Assembly (NCBI RefSeq): GCF_001612905.1
Contig: NZ_BDBI01000002.1
Location: forward strand, 496,001-560,000
DNA length: 64,000 bases
Direction of reading: 5' to 3'
Origin: Nocardia ignorata NBRC 108230
GTDB lineage: Bacteria; Actinomycetota; Actinomycetes; Mycobacteriales; Mycobacteriaceae
The position numbers and the translations under genes are program-made. Of the stretch, positions 32,975-43,837 are shown piece by piece; position 1 is the first letter of the stretch, and each line of letters starts with the position of its first letter. The notes beneath the pieces were generated by a model that worked only from the letters and a program-made list of their open reading frames with translations, was not told where the DNA came from and did not search any database.

Positions 32975-33808
32975 GTGGCAAACCAGAATCGTCCGGCTCC
33001 GCCTCCTCCCGCACCGCTCGCGCCGCTGATCGACGCGCACACCCACCTCGACGCCTGCGGCGCGACCGATGCCGCCTCGACCACCGCGATCGTCGACCGG
33101 GCCGCCGCCGTCGGTGTGGGCCATGTGGTGACGGTCGCCGACGACCTCGCCGCCGCGCAGTGGGCGGTCCGGGCCGCGCACTGGGACCCGCGCGTGTACG
33201 CGGCCGTCGCGCTGCACCCCACCCGCGCCAACGCCCTCGACGACAAGGCCATGGCCGAACTGGAGAACCTCGCCACCGACCCCCGCGTCGTCGCGATCGG
33301 TGAGACCGGCCTGGACTACTACTGGCCGGGCAAACTCGACGGTTGCGCCGACATCGAGACCCAGATCGAGGGCTTCCGCTGGCACATCGACCTGGCCAAG
33401 CGGGTGCGCAAGCCGCTGATGATCCACAACCGCGAGGCCGACCACGACCTGCTCACGGTGCTGCTCGACGAGGGCGCCCCCGACACCGTGATCTTCCACT
33501 GCTTCTCCTCGGACGCGAACATGGCGCAGGCGTGTGTGGCCGAAGGGTATGTGCTCAGCTTTTCGGGAACGGTGAGTTTCAAGAACGCGCACGAATTACG
33601 TGAGGCGGCCAAGCTGGTACCCGACGATCAGATCCTGGTCGAAACCGACGCGCCGTATCTGACGCCGCATCCGTATCGGGGGGCACCGAACGAGTCGTAC
33701 TGCCTGCCGTACACGGTGCGCGCGCTGGCCGAGATCCGCGAACAGGACCCGGTCGAATTGGCGGAGACCACCACGGCCAATGCCCGAAGGCTCTATCGCA
33801 TTCGCTGA
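32975..33808 (+). CDS. tatD: TatD family metal-dependent hydrolase
   Basis: 277 residues from GTG 32975. The TIM-barrel metal ligands are present: [10 protein letters not shown] near residue 18, the Glu in [12 protein letters not shown] near 108, [10 protein letters not shown] near 150, HCFSS near 178 and [14 protein letters not shown] near 225. TatD proteins are Mg-dependent 3'-5' DNases/RNases implicated in DNA repair and RNA turnover. The GTG choice rests on a -10 element seven bases upstream; an earlier in-frame ATG at 32951 would add eight residues and overlap metG. The order metG-tatD-rpfB-ksgA is the mycobacterial one, apart from the inserted lipases. Confidence 0.93.
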   Translation: MANQNRPAPPPPAPLAPLIDAHTHLDACGATDAASTTAIVDRAAAVGVGHVVTVADDLAAAQWAVRAAHWDPRVYAAVALHPTRANALDDKAMAELENLATDPRVVAIGETGLDYYWPGKLDGCADIETQIEGFRWHIDLAKRVRKPLMIHNREADHDLLTVLLDEGAPDTVIFHCFSSDANMAQACVAEGYVLSFSGTVSFKNAHELREAAKLVPDDQILVETDAPYLTPHPYRGAPNESYCLPYTVRALAEIREQDPVELAETTTANARRLYRIR

Positions 33809-33912
33809 GTCCCTTTCGCCCTGTTGTCAGGGGGCTGGACGATAAACGTGTTTCGGCTCACATTCCTGTGTCGAAGCCGTTATCTACCTGCGATGTCTAT
33901 ATCGAATCGTGA

Positions 33913-35109
<1,197 letters not shown>

Positions 35110-35225
35110 TCGGGTAAGTCGCTGTCACGGCGGGGGATTGCCGTGCGGTAGCGTGCTCTCGTTTCGCCGGGTCTGCTGTGCTCGTGCGGCGGGGTCGGCT
35201 TCGGACGAGTCGACGGGTGGTTGAG

Positions 35226-36356
35226 ATGCGCGGTGTTTCGGCGTTGCGATGCGCTGCTGCGGCGGTGGCTGTTTCGGTGGGACTCGGAATCGGTGCGCCG
35301 GGTGCGCGCGCGGAGTCGCCCGGGGAGGTGCTCGCCGTGATGCCCGCGGTACTGCGCGGGCTGGACGCCGAGATCATCGACTACTCGACCAGGGGAGTCG
35401 GCGGGGCGACCCAGCCGGCCAGTGGTGTGCTGTATCTGCCCGACGGCACCGCGCCCGAGGGTGGGTGGCCGATCGTCGCCTACGACCACGGCACCACCTG
35501 GCTCGGTTCCGGTTGCGGTGGGCAATCGGATCCGGCTGGGGCGCCGTGGCCGGAATCGCAAGTGGGGCAAGACGAATTCATCCGGCACGTGGTGTCGCGC
35601 GGGTTCGCGGTGGTTGCCCCGGATTATCTGGGGCTCGGTCGGTTCGACACCGGGCCGCATCCGTACCTCGACATCGATACCGAGGCGACCGCCACACTCG
35701 ATCTGCTGCGCGCCGCCCGGTCGGTGCATCCGGAGCTCTCGCCGGTGTGGCTGGCATCGGGCATGTCGCAGGGTGGGCATGCCGCGCTCGCCACCGCACA
35801 CCGGCAGGCGAGCTATGCGCCGGAGCTGGATTTCCGTGGCACCGTCGCCGTCGATCCGGCCTCGGATGTGGAGAAGGTCGCCCCGCTGCTCGGCCCGGGC
35901 AACCCGGACCGCGTGAGCGGCGGCACCCTCGGCTTCTCGGCGAGCATTCTCGCCGGCTTGCGTGCGGCCCGGCCGGAGGCGCAGGTCGACAGCTACCTCA
36001 GCCCGCTCGGTCGGCAGGTGCTCGACGAGATCGGCACGCTGTGCCAGGACGCCATCGACGACCGGGTCGCCGATCTCTACCTCGGCGACCTGCTGTCGCG
36101 CTCGCTCGGCGAGGAACCGCTGCGCTCGGTGATGACCGACTACATGGCCGTGCCGACCAGCGGTTACGACGCACCGATCCTGCTGCTGGTGAACGCCACC
36201 GACCGGACGGTGCCGTCCCCGCTGCACGCGGCGCTCGCGGCGCAGTTCGCCGCGGGCGGCGTGGCATTCGAGACGGTGGTCGGCACGGGGAGCCACACCC
36301 AGCTGAGCCCGGCGATGTGGGTGGCCATCGATCAATTCCTGGCTCGAGCACGCTGA
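35226..36356 (+). CDS. secreted lipase/esterase, first tandem copy
   Basis: 376 residues. Signal peptide with AVAVSVGLGIGAPGARA-ES as likely cleavage region. Alpha/beta-hydrolase of the secretory lipase family: YDHGTTWLGSGCGGQSD oxyanion region, nucleophile GMSQGGHAAL near residue 178, catalytic Asp in NATDRTVP and His in GTGSHTQLSP. Two Cys that could pair occur near residues 97 and 275. It is about 60% similar by eye to the next gene, with almost all motifs shared, so the pair is a tandem duplication. It sits between rpfB and ksgA, which are adjacent in mycobacteria. Confidence 0.85.
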   Translation: MRGVSALRCAAAAVAVSVGLGIGAPGARAESPGEVLAVMPAVLRGLDAEIIDYSTRGVGGATQPASGVLYLPDGTAPEGGWPIVAYDHGTTWLGSGCGGQSDPAGAPWPESQVGQDEFIRHVVSRGFAVVAPDYLGLGRFDTGPHPYLDIDTEATATLDLLRAARSVHPELSPVWLASGMSQGGHAALATAHRQASYAPELDFRGTVAVDPASDVEKVAPLLGPGNPDRVSGGTLGFSASILAGLRAARPEAQVDSYLSPLGRQVLDEIGTLCQDAIDDRVADLYLGDLLSRSLGEEPLRSVMTDYMAVPTSGYDAPILLLVNATDRTVPSPLHAALAAQFAAGGVAFETVVGTGSHTQLSPAMWVAIDQFLARAR

Positions 36357-36418
36357 TCCCGACCACCTATCTGTACACTCGTCCAAGTTCATGATCCCCC
36401 TGGTGGAGAGACGAGTCC

Positions 36419-37561
36419 ATGTCTGACAAGCCGATCAGAGCGGCCGTTGTCGCGGCCCTGACCTCCGCCGCGCTGCTCGCCGGTCTGGCTCCCGCGTCCG
36501 CCGAAACGCCCGGCTCGCTCATCTCGGCACAGGCCGAGGCGGCGGGCTGGCACGGCCTGGATCGCGGCTCGTCCATCGAGTACTGGATGACCGACTCCGC
36601 CGGCGTCGCCCGCCCGGCCAGCGGTGCGCTGTTCCTGCCGAGCGGTGACGCACCCGCCACCGGCTGGCCGATCATCGCCTACGACCACGGCAGTTCCGGC
36701 TCCGGCCGGGGCTGCGGCGGTCAGGCCGACCCGGAGACCGCGCCCTTCCCGGGGCAGCGCGCGGCCGAGGATCGGCTCATCAAGCGCTTCGTCGAGCAGG
36801 GCTTCGCCGTCGTCACGCCCGACTACCTGGGCCTGGGCCGCTTCGACACCGGTCCGCACCCGTATCTCGAGGTGCACAGCGAGGCGACCGCGACCATCGA
36901 TCTGGTCCGCGCGGCCCGTGCCGCCGAACCCGACCTGTCGCGCACGTGGAGCGTGGTCGGTACCTCACAGGGTGGCCACGCGGCGCTGAGCTCGGCCCAC
37001 GTCCAGTCCTCCTACGCTCCCGAACTCGATTTCCGGGGCACCGTCGCGATCGATGCCGCCTCCGATGTCGAGAAGGTCCTGCCGTTCATGGGACCGGACG
37101 TGCCGGGCCCGCCGGGGAGCACGATCTTCCTCGTCAGCATCCTCGCGGGTCTGCGCGCCACCCACCCCGAACTCGACGTGGACTCCTACCTCACGCCGCG
37201 TGGCAAGGCCGTCATCGACGCGGCCGCGGGCCAGTGCCTCGACACGATCGTCGCCGAGACCAAGGGGATGACCTCGCGCGATATGTTCGTCCGCCCGATC
37301 GAACCGCTGCGCGGCGCCCTCGCGGCCTACATGGCCCTGCCGACCAGCGGCTACGACGCGCCGATCCTGCTGACCATGAACGTCACCGACACGATCGTCC
37401 CGTCCCCGCTGCACGCGGCGCTGGTCGCTCAGTTCGCCGTGAACGGAGTGGACCACCAGGTGCTGCCCGGCACCGGCACACACGGCTCGGTGACACCGGC
37501 CCAGCTCGATGCCATCGATGCCTTCCTCGCCCGTGTCAACGCCGTCCCGCCACAGCGCTGA
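36419..37561 (+). CDS. secreted lipase/esterase, second tandem copy
   Basis: 380 residues with a signal peptide ending around GLAPASA-ET. It keeps the same lipase layout as the first copy: YDHGSSGSGRGCGGQAD, PDYLGLGRFDTGPHPYL, nucleophile GTSQGGHAAL near residue 182, Asp in NVTDTIVP and His in GTGTHGSVTP. The ribosome-binding site GGTGGAGAG precedes ATG 36419. It ends 34 bp before ksgA. The two copies probably differ in acyl-chain or surface preference; the substrate is unknown, but secreted lipases of this type hydrolyse host or storage glycerides. Confidence 0.85.
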   Translation: MSDKPIRAAVVAALTSAALLAGLAPASAETPGSLISAQAEAAGWHGLDRGSSIEYWMTDSAGVARPASGALFLPSGDAPATGWPIIAYDHGSSGSGRGCGGQADPETAPFPGQRAAEDRLIKRFVEQGFAVVTPDYLGLGRFDTGPHPYLEVHSEATATIDLVRAARAAEPDLSRTWSVVGTSQGGHAALSSAHVQSSYAPELDFRGTVAIDAASDVEKVLPFMGPDVPGPPGSTIFLVSILAGLRATHPELDVDSYLTPRGKAVIDAAAGQCLDTIVAETKGMTSRDMFVRPIEPLRGALAAYMALPTSGYDAPILLTMNVTDTIVPSPLHAALVAQFAVNGVDHQVLPGTGTHGSVTPAQLDAIDAFLARVNAVPPQR

Positions 37562-37595
37562 GCTGCCCGATCGGCGAGGTTGGTAAGTTCTAGCA

Positions 37596-38477
37596 GTGCC
37601 CGAACCCGATAATTCCGCTCGTGGTCCCGCCGCGCTGCTCGGCCCCGCCGAGGTGCGTACGCTGGCCGAACGCTTCGGCGTGCGACCGACCAAACAGCTC
37701 GGGCAGAACTTCGTCCACGACGCGAACACGGTGCGGCGCATCGTGTCCGCGGCGGGTGTCGGTCGCGGCGACACGGTGCTCGAGGTCGGCCCCGGTCTCG
37801 GCTCGCTGACGCTGGCCCTGCTCGATGTGGTCGACCAGGTGGTCGCCGTGGAGATCGACCCGGTGCTCGCGAACTACCTGCCCGAAACCGTCGCCGATCG
37901 CGCTCCCGACCTGGTCGGGAATCTGCGGGTGGTCGAGGCCGACGCGCTGCGTGTGCGCGCCGATCAGCTGCCCGCGGAACCGACCGCGCTGGTGGCGAAC
38001 CTGCCGTACAACGTGGCCGTGCCGGTGCTGCTGCACCTGCTCGCCGAGTTGCCGAGCATCAAGGTCTCGCTGGTGATGGTGCAGGCCGAGGTGGCCGACC
38101 GGCTCGCCGCCGAACCGGGCAACCGGGTGTACGGGGTGCCGAGCGTCAAGGCGGGTTTCTTCGGCAAGGTCCGGCGCGCGGGTCATGTGGGTACGCAGGT
38201 GTTCTGGCCGGTGCCGCGGGTGGAATCGGGGCTGGTCCGCATCGATCGGTATGCCGAACCGCCGTGGCCGATGGACGACGCGCATCGCAGGCGGGTGTTC
38301 GAGGTGATCGACTCGGCCTTCGCCCAGCGGCGAAAGACCTTGCGGGCGGCGCTGTCGGGCTGGGCGGGTTCGCCCGCCGAGGCCGAGCGCAGGCTGGTCG
38401 CCGCGGGTATCGATCCGACGGCGCGTGGTGAGACTCTCGAGACCGCCGCGTTCGTGAAACTGGCTGCTCAGGGCTGA
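37596..38477 (+). CDS. ksgA: 16S rRNA (adenine-1518/1519-N6)-dimethyltransferase KsgA/RsmA
   Basis: 293 residues from GTG 37596. Rossmann methyltransferase with SAM motif [12 protein letters not shown] near residue 57, the acidic EIDPVL loop near 87 and the adenine-binding NLPYN motif ([13 protein letters not shown]) near 135. The preceding GQNFVHD segment is also diagnostic of KsgA. The C-terminal helical domain has [18 protein letters not shown]. The enzyme dimethylates two adenines in helix 45 of 16S rRNA late in small-subunit assembly. Its stop codon forms the left end of a perfect 18-bp inverted repeat. Confidence 0.97.
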   Translation: MPEPDNSARGPAALLGPAEVRTLAERFGVRPTKQLGQNFVHDANTVRRIVSAAGVGRGDTVLEVGPGLGSLTLALLDVVDQVVAVEIDPVLANYLPETVADRAPDLVGNLRVVEADALRVRADQLPAEPTALVANLPYNVAVPVLLHLLAELPSIKVSLVMVQAEVADRLAAEPGNRVYGVPSVKAGFFGKVRRAGHVGTQVFWPVPRVESGLVRIDRYAEPPWPMDDAHRRRVFEVIDSAFAQRRKTLRAALSGWAGSPAEAERRLVAAGIDPTARGETLETAAFVKLAAQG

Positions 38478-38521
38478 ACCCTTGTGGCCCGCACCCCGTC
38501 GGCGCGGGCCACAAGGGTTCA
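38475..38521. terminator. bidirectional terminator containing both stop codons
   Basis: Arms of 18 bp (38475-38492 and 38504-38521) are perfectly complementary around an 11-base loop. The left arm begins with the TGA of ksgA, and the right arm ends with the TGA of copZ on the other strand. The stem would be very stable, and the repeat separates the ksgA transcript from ispE. Confidence 0.85.
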
Positions 38522-38725
38522 GCGGGCCAGTTCGTACCCCGCCTCGTCGACGGCGGCGGCCACCTCGGCCTCGGACACCTCGTTCGCGCTGTCGACGCGC
38601 ACGAGCCCGCTGGCCAGGTCGACATCGACGCTGGTGACGCCGTCGATCTTGCCGATCTCCTGCTTGACCGAGCTCACGCAGTGTCCGCAGGTCATCCCCG
38701 TGACGGTGTAAGTGGTGGTGGCCAT
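38519..38725 (-). CDS. copZ: copper chaperone / heavy-metal-associated (HMA) domain protein
   Basis: 68 residues, a single ferredoxin-like HMA domain. The metal site is GMTCGHC near residue 10, followed by [20 protein letters not shown] and a final [10 protein letters not shown] helix. Stand-alone HMA proteins bind Cu(I) and hand it to P-type ATPases or repressors. AAGGAG is well placed for ATG 38725. No copA ATPase or csoR gene is adjacent, so it is an orphan. G/C-rich palindromes resembling CsoR/RicR-type sites lie upstream. Confidence 0.93.
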   Translation of the reverse strand: MATTTYTVTGMTCGHCVSSVKQEIGKIDGVTSVDVDLASGLVRVDSANEVSEAEVAAAVDEAGYELAR

Positions 38726-38743
38726 GGCCGACTCCTTCGCTCG

Positions 38744-38799
38744 AGTATACGGTCCGGGGGTATATCCCCGACACGAACGAACATACCCCCCACGGGTAC
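38744..38799 (-). promoter_or_regulatory. copZ promoter region with candidate copper-repressor boxes
   Basis: On the minus strand TATACT (plus bases 38744-38749) is a good -10 for copZ. Just upstream is GGGG-TATAT-CCCC, and further up TACCC-CCCAC-GGGTA (38784-38798), a perfect 5-bp inverted repeat with 5-bp spacing. Such pseudo-palindromes of TACCC and GGGTA type are associated with CsoR-family copper repressors. The assignment is inference. Confidence 0.5.
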
Positions 38800-38898
38800 T
38801 TTGCGCAAGCCCCCGGTTCGTCCATCTCGGATACCCACCGACCGGTCGGCCGTTTCTGCACCCATACTCGTCGGTACTACCGGTTACGCTTGGTGATC

Positions 38899-39825
38899 GT
38901 GCTGTCAGTTGTGCCCAGCCCGGTCGTCGTGCGCGCTCCTTCGAAGGTGAATCTGCATCTCGGAGTCGGTGATCTGCGCGCCGACGGGTACCACGACCTG
39001 ACCACGGTCTTCCAGGCTTTATCCCTGTCCGACGACCTACGATTGGCTCCTGCCGCCTCGCTCACCGTCCGGGTCACGGGGGAGGGCGCAGCGCAGGTCC
39101 CCACCGACCGGACCAACCTCGTCTGGCAGGCCGCCGTCGCGCTGGCTCACCTGGCCGGGCGGGCGCCACTCGTGGAGATCGCCATCGCCAAGGGCATCCC
39201 GGTGGCCGGTGGCATGGCGGGCGGCAGCGCCGACGCGGCCGCCGCGCTGGTCGGGCTCAACGAGCTGTGGGACCTGGGCCTCGGCCGCGACGAACTGGCC
39301 TCGGTCGCGGCCGAACTCGGCAGCGACGTGCCGTTCGCCCTGCACGGCGGCACCGCACTCGGCACCGGCCGCGGTGAACAGCTGCTGCCGGTGCTGTCGC
39401 GCAACACTTTTCACTGGGTACTCGCCCTCGCCAAGGACGGGCTGTCCACTCCGTCGGTCTTCCGCGAACTCGACCGCCTGCGCGAGGAAGGCGACCCGCC
39501 GCGCCTCGGCGACCCGCAGAAACTCCTGCAGGCCCTGGCCGCAGGCGACCCACACGCCCTCGCCCCGCTGCTCGGCAACGACCTGCAGGCAGCCGCCCTC
39601 TCCCTGAAACCGGAACTGCGCCGCACCTTGCGCGCCGGGGTCGGAGCCGGTGCGCTGGCCGGGCTGGTGTCGGGGTCCGGCCCGACCTGCGCGTTCCTGT
39701 GTGAGACGGAGCAGGCGGCCATCGCGGTGGCCGCCGAACTGGCCGGAGCGGGCGTGTGCCGCAGCGTGCGCACCGCGAGCGGCCCGGTACCCGGCGCGCG
39801 AGTGCTCGACCACGAAGCGCACTGA
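38899..39825 (+). CDS. ispE: 4-diphosphocytidyl-2-C-methyl-D-erythritol kinase
   Basis: 308 residues. GHMP kinase: the N-terminal [23 protein letters not shown] substrate region, the ATP loop [18 protein letters not shown] near residue 97, and motif 3 [10 protein letters not shown] near residue 255 are intact. It phosphorylates CDP-methylerythritol in the non-mevalonate isoprenoid pathway. Several in-frame starts exist (38890 TTG, 38893 GTG, 38899 GTG); TACGCT at 38885-38890 as a -10 favours a leaderless start at 38899. It is separated from ksgA by copZ on the other strand, unlike the ksgA-ispE operon of mycobacteria. Confidence 0.93.
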   Translation: MLSVVPSPVVVRAPSKVNLHLGVGDLRADGYHDLTTVFQALSLSDDLRLAPAASLTVRVTGEGAAQVPTDRTNLVWQAAVALAHLAGRAPLVEIAIAKGIPVAGGMAGGSADAAAALVGLNELWDLGLGRDELASVAAELGSDVPFALHGGTALGTGRGEQLLPVLSRNTFHWVLALAKDGLSTPSVFRELDRLREEGDPPRLGDPQKLLQALAAGDPHALAPLLGNDLQAAALSLKPELRRTLRAGVGAGALAGLVSGSGPTCAFLCETEQAAIAVAAELAGAGVCRSVRTASGPVPGARVLDHEAH

Positions 39826-39900
39826 ACGCGGCGAGCCCTGAGTGGGTGAGTAGGCTCGGCCCAGCCGGATAGTCACGCGGAAGGCGGGCGAAGAACACCT

Positions 39901-41691
39901 ATGTCGAACCTGATCAACCTCGAACAAGTCTCCAAGAGCTTCGGCATCAAGCCGCTCTTGGACGACGTCTCCCTCGGCATCCACGCCGGGGAACGAATCG
40001 GGGTGGTCGGCCTCAACGGTGGCGGTAAGACCACGCTGCTCGAGGTGCTGACGGGTCTCGAACCGCCCGACAGCGGCCGGGTGAGCCGGGTCGGTGGGCT
40101 GCGGATGGCCGTGGTCACCCAGCGCGGTGTGCTGCCCGAGGGGGCGACGATCGGGTCGGTTGTGCTCGCGGGGCTGTCCGACGATCTGTCGACCGTCGAC
40201 ATCGCCGAACACGAGTGGGCCGCCGACGCGCGCATCCGCACGGTGCTCGAGGGCATCGGCATCGCCGACCTCGGCCTCGACACCCCGGTGACCAACCTGT
40301 CCGGTGGGGAACGCCGCCGCGTCGCGCTGGCCGCCGCGCTCGTGCGCGACCTCGACCTGCTGGTGCTCGACGAGCCGACCAACCACCTCGACATCGAGGG
40401 TGTGCAGTGGCTGGCCGAGCACCTGATCGCCCGTCGTACCGCGCTGGTGGTCGTCACCCACGATCGCTGGTTCCTCGACACCGTCGCCACCCGCACCTGG
40501 GAGGTCGTCGGCGGCAAGGTGGAGACCTACGAGGGCGGCTACGGCGACTGGATCTACGCCCGCGCCGAACGCGCCCGCCAGGCCGATGCCTCCGAGGCGC
40601 GCCGCGCCAACCTGGCCCGCAAGGAACTGGCCTGGCTGCGCCGGGGCGCCAAGGCCCGCACGTCCAAGCCGCGCTACCGCGTGGAGGCCGCCGAGGCGCT
40701 GATCGCCGATGTGCCGCCGCCGCGCGACTCCGTCTCGCTGGCCGCCTTCGCCCGCAAACGCCTCGGGCGCGTGGTGATCGAGCTCGAAGACGCCACCCTC
40801 ACCACCCCCGACGGCCGCGAGCTTGTCAGCGACCTCACCTGGCGGCTCGCGCCCGGCGAACGGGTCGGTCTCGTCGGCGTGAACGGTTCGGGCAAGACGA
40901 CGCTGCTGCGCGCCCTGGCCGGCGACGCGGAACCGGCTTCGGGCAAGCGGATCCAGGGTCAGACCGTGCAGATCGGCTGGCTGCGTCAGGAACTCGACGA
41001 CCTGCCGACCGATATGCGTGTGCTGGAGGCCGTGCAGCAGATCGCGCAGCGAATCATGCTGGGCGACAAGGAGATCTCCGCCGGTCAGCTCGCCGAGCGG
41101 CTCGGGTTCACCCCCGCCCGTCAGCGCACCCCGGTCGGTGACCTCTCCGGTGGTGAACGCCGCCGCCTGCAGCTCACCCGCATCCTGATGGCCGAACCGA
41201 ACGTGCTGTTGCTCGACGAGCCGACCAACGACCTCGATATCGACACCTTGCAGCAACTCGAGGACCTGCTCGACAACTGGGCGGGCACCCTCGTGGTCAT
41301 CAGTCACGACCGGTACCTGGTCGAACGCATCTGTGACTCCACCTGGGCTCTGTTCGGCGACGGCAAGCTCACCAACTTGCCCGGCGGGATCGACCAGTAC
41401 CTCACCCGCCGCGCCGCGCAGACCGACGCCGCCAAGCCGATCAACACCAAGTCGACCGCCACGTCGACGGATTCGGCCGATCGCCGTGCCGCGCGCAAGG
41501 AACTCTCGCGCCTGGAACGTTCCATCGCCAAGCTCGACGAGCGCGAGCAGAAACTCCACACCGCCCTCGCCGACGCCGCCACCGACCCGGACAAACTCGT
41601 CAAGCTCAACACCGAGCTCAAAGAGGTCGTCGCGGAAAAGGAAGCGGCGGAAGAGCGCTGGATGGAACTGGCCGAGCTGGCCGAGAGCTAG
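39901..41691 (+). CDS. ABC-F family ATPase, Uup-like
   Basis: 596 residues with two ATPase domains. Walker A GLNGGGKTT near residue 39 and GVNGSGKTT near residue 325; ABC signatures LSGGERRRVALA and LSGGERRRLQLT; Walker B LLVLDEPTNHLD and LLLLDEPTNDLD. The linker of about 80 residues is rich in Arg/Lys (RKELAWLRRGAKARTSKPRY), and the C-terminus is a coiled coil (ARKELSRLERSIAKLDE), as in Uup. ABC-F proteins act on the ribosomal E-site rather than in transport. The last base pairs share CTAG with the stop of the convergent gene, a 4-bp overlap. Confidence 0.9.
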   Translation: MSNLINLEQVSKSFGIKPLLDDVSLGIHAGERIGVVGLNGGGKTTLLEVLTGLEPPDSGRVSRVGGLRMAVVTQRGVLPEGATIGSVVLAGLSDDLSTVDIAEHEWAADARIRTVLEGIGIADLGLDTPVTNLSGGERRRVALAAALVRDLDLLVLDEPTNHLDIEGVQWLAEHLIARRTALVVVTHDRWFLDTVATRTWEVVGGKVETYEGGYGDWIYARAERARQADASEARRANLARKELAWLRRGAKARTSKPRYRVEAAEALIADVPPPRDSVSLAAFARKRLGRVVIELEDATLTTPDGRELVSDLTWRLAPGERVGLVGVNGSGKTTLLRALAGDAEPASGKRIQGQTVQIGWLRQELDDLPTDMRVLEAVQQIAQRIMLGDKEISAGQLAERLGFTPARQRTPVGDLSGGERRRLQLTRILMAEPNVLLLDEPTNDLDIDTLQQLEDLLDNWAGTLVVISHDRYLVERICDSTWALFGDGKLTNLPGGIDQYLTRRAAQTDAAKPINTKSTATSTDSADRRAARKELSRLERSIAKLDEREQKLHTALADAATDPDKLVKLNTELKEVVAEKEAAEERWMELAELAES

Positions 41692-42524
41692 GTCGCGGTT
41701 TCTCGGCCGTCGTTGATCACGACCGGTAAACAGGTCTGGACGAAGTCGGCGCCGAACTCGGTGAGCACGATGCTGCGATAGCTCACCTTGGTGCCGAAAC
41801 TGGCGCGCTTCAACGCCTCTCGCACCTGTTCCTGCGCCTCGATGAGCTGGTAGCGGCTCGGGTTGCCCACCGGCTCACGGGTGGACTCGATGAGCCCGAG
41901 CCTGCGCAGGTTCGGCAGGTACTGCGGCACCCGGTTCGGAAAGCGCAGGCCCGCATGCTCACCGAGCATGGTGAGACCGCTGATGAGGCGTTCGCCGCCG
42001 AACGCCCGCTGACGTCCGGTGCGTACGTCGATCGACGGCTGCGGTCCGTCCACGTGCAGAAACCGCAGGATGCGCGCCTCGTCGGGGGTGATCTCGGAGA
42101 GGATGCCCGGGTAGGCCGGATGCGAATCCGGTGCCACCGCATGGGTACTCGCCGACAGGCGGAGCAGTTCGGCGCCCTGTTCGCGCAGCGTCGGCATGCC
42201 GGGACCACCGTGTTGTTCCCCGCTCTGGGGAAGGCCGAGGGCGTTGCGCAGCCGGTCGCGCACTTCGGTCTGCGCGTCGGCGAGTACCTCGGCGGGCGGT
42301 GCCCCCGCGATACTGCCGCGCAGCACCGTGACCGTGACACCGAGGGCGGTGTCGAGAGTCCACATCGTCATCCCCGACGCGGCGGTGATCGCCACGCGCG
42401 CGACACCGGTCGCCGCGCGGGCGGTGCGCACCGGTGATACCGGGAGCACACCGCGGCGGGCATCGGGCGACGGCACCGACCGTCGCACCAGTTCGGTGGA
42501 CGGAGGTCCGTCGTCTACATCCAT
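41688..42524 (-). CDS. DUF4393 (Abi-alpha) family protein
   Basis: 278 residues. A short N-terminal charged segment precedes the helical family core. The signature ITPDEARILRFLHVDGPQP near residue 155 and the final SIVLTEFGADFVQTCLP helix are shared with the protein at 44177. DUF4393 corresponds to the Abi-alpha group first noted in abortive-infection loci, with no proven biochemical role. ATG 42524 lies within the end of the upstream DUF445 gene (10-bp overlap), so the two are co-translated. A hydrophobic stretch near residue 50 may be a membrane-associated helix. Confidence 0.75.
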   Translation of the reverse strand: MDVDDGPPSTELVRRSVPSPDARRGVLPVSPVRTARAATGVARVAITAASGMTMWTLDTALGVTVTVLRGSIAGAPPAEVLADAQTEVRDRLRNALGLPQSGEQHGGPGMPTLREQGAELLRLSASTHAVAPDSHPAYPGILSEITPDEARILRFLHVDGPQPSIDVRTGRQRAFGGERLISGLTMLGEHAGLRFPNRVPQYLPNLRRLGLIESTREPVGNPSRYQLIEAQEQVREALKRASFGTKVSYRSIVLTEFGADFVQTCLPVVINDGRETAT

Positions 42525-43837
42525 GTCGTCGCTACTCCTGTTCCGAAGACCAGGATGTGAGCGTATCCGGCAATGAGCCCGAGCGCGCCGCCATGGACGA
42601 AAAGCAACCATTCGTCCTGTTTGATCGCCGAACGCAGCATGTCCACGAAGTCGTGCGGCGAGAGCGCGGACATTTGCCGGGCGATGAATTCGTTGACCTG
42701 GCGGCCCTGCTGGACATTGAACGCGGGGTCGGCGAAGGCCATGGGCGCGATCGTCATGGCCTCGGCGGTGAGGGTGGACTGCAGCGAGTCGTATTCGCGG
42801 CTGCCGAGCATGAACTTCACCGCGGGCCGGGCCGGGCCGAGGGCGCGGTCGGCGGCCGGGCGCAGCGTGTCCTCGAGCATCTGCAGCGTTCGGTCCGAGC
42901 GCGGGCCGTTGAGCAGTTCGTCACCGATGTTGGCGACGGTGAGCACTTCGGTCGACACCAAAGCCGCGTAGCCGGAAGTGATTTCGGGCTGACGCTTGAT
43001 GAGCAGGCCCCGCCGCCACGGGCACCACCACTTGGGTTCGGCGGGCGCGAAGATCATGTTCAGGCCAACCCAGTTCACCACCCAGCCGATCACGATGCCG
43101 CCGAGCGGCAGCACGATCAGGGGCGAGAGCGAAGTGGTGTGCAGTGCCAGTACGAGCAGCAGACCGCAGGGGGCGCCGAAATAGAAACCGAAATTCTGCA
43201 TGAACCGGAGCTCTTTGGCGCCGAGCACCTGGAACAACTGGTTGAGCAATTGCGGGCGTGCCTGGAAATAGCGGATCACCATCTGCTTCACGTCGAGCAG
43301 CTGATCGATATTGGTGCCGAGTTCCATGGTGAGTTCGCGCAGGATCTCGGGCAGTTGCGAGCGCACCCGCTGGTGGATCATCTCCCTGACCTGAGTGGGC
43401 AGGTTGTACCAGAGCTGCGGATGCTCACGGCGCAGGATCACCTCGACGATGTCGCGAATCTGCGCGTCGGCCACCTCGGCCAGGTGCTCGGCGAGTTTGT
43501 CGGGTTCGAGTTCGCGGTAGAAGTCGGAGACGCTGCCCAGTTTCGACAGACCCTTGTCGACCGCGATGCTCGCCATTTTGTCGGCACGGGAGGGGACGAT
43601 GCCCTGCCAGCCGATGCGGCCGTCGTAACTCAGCAGCGGCAGCACCTGAATTCGCTTGGGCAGGTAAGGAAACACCGTGCGCAGGCCGGGCAGCTTGACG
43701 CCGTGGAACTCGAGCGGCCGGAACAGCATGAGAATGCCGGTCCAGTTGGTGATGTAACCGATGACGCCTGTGAACAACGGGATTGTCAGAATTTCGAGCA
43801 GGAGCGTCGGATGTATACCGAACACACTTTCCAGCAC
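42515..43837 (-). CDS. DUF445 family membrane protein
   Basis: 440 residues from GTG 43837, with GAGGGTG as ribosome-binding site. The N-terminus LLEILTIPLFTGVIGYITNW starts with the membrane helix and 'GYITNW' motif typical of DUF445. The soluble middle part repeats long amphipathic helices. A second hydrophobic pair (FYFGAPCGLLLVLALHT and VLPLGGIVIGWVVNWVGLNM, with the repeated 'GWVVNW') lies near residue 235-275, and a final span lies at the C-terminus. The duplicated GxxxNW suggests an internal repeat. Function is unknown; DUF445 proteins are widespread envelope-linked proteins. It is coupled to the DUF4393 gene downstream. Confidence 0.85.
   Translation of the reverse strand: MLESVFGIHPTLLLEILTIPLFTGVIGYITNWTGILMLFRPLEFHGVKLPGLRTVFPYLPKRIQVLPLLSYDGRIGWQGIVPSRADKMASIAVDKGLSKLGSVSDFYRELEPDKLAEHLAEVADAQIRDIVEVILRREHPQLWYNLPTQVREMIHQRVRSQLPEILRELTMELGTNIDQLLDVKQMVIRYFQARPQLLNQLFQVLGAKELRFMQNFGFYFGAPCGLLLVLALHTTSLSPLIVLPLGGIVIGWVVNWVGLNMIFAPAEPKWWCPWRRGLLIKRQPEITSGYAALVSTEVLTVANIGDELLNGPRSDRTLQMLEDTLRPAADRALGPARPAVKFMLGSREYDSLQSTLTAEAMTIAPMAFADPAFNVQQGRQVNEFIARQMSALSPHDFVDMLRSAIKQDEWLLFVHGGALGLIAGYAHILVFGTGVATTWM

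Noticed and set aside
39037-41559. 840-codon open frame on the minus strand
   Set aside because: It is opposite ispE and the ABC-F gene, both of which have full family motifs. The antisense frame reads as low-complexity Gly/Arg/Val.
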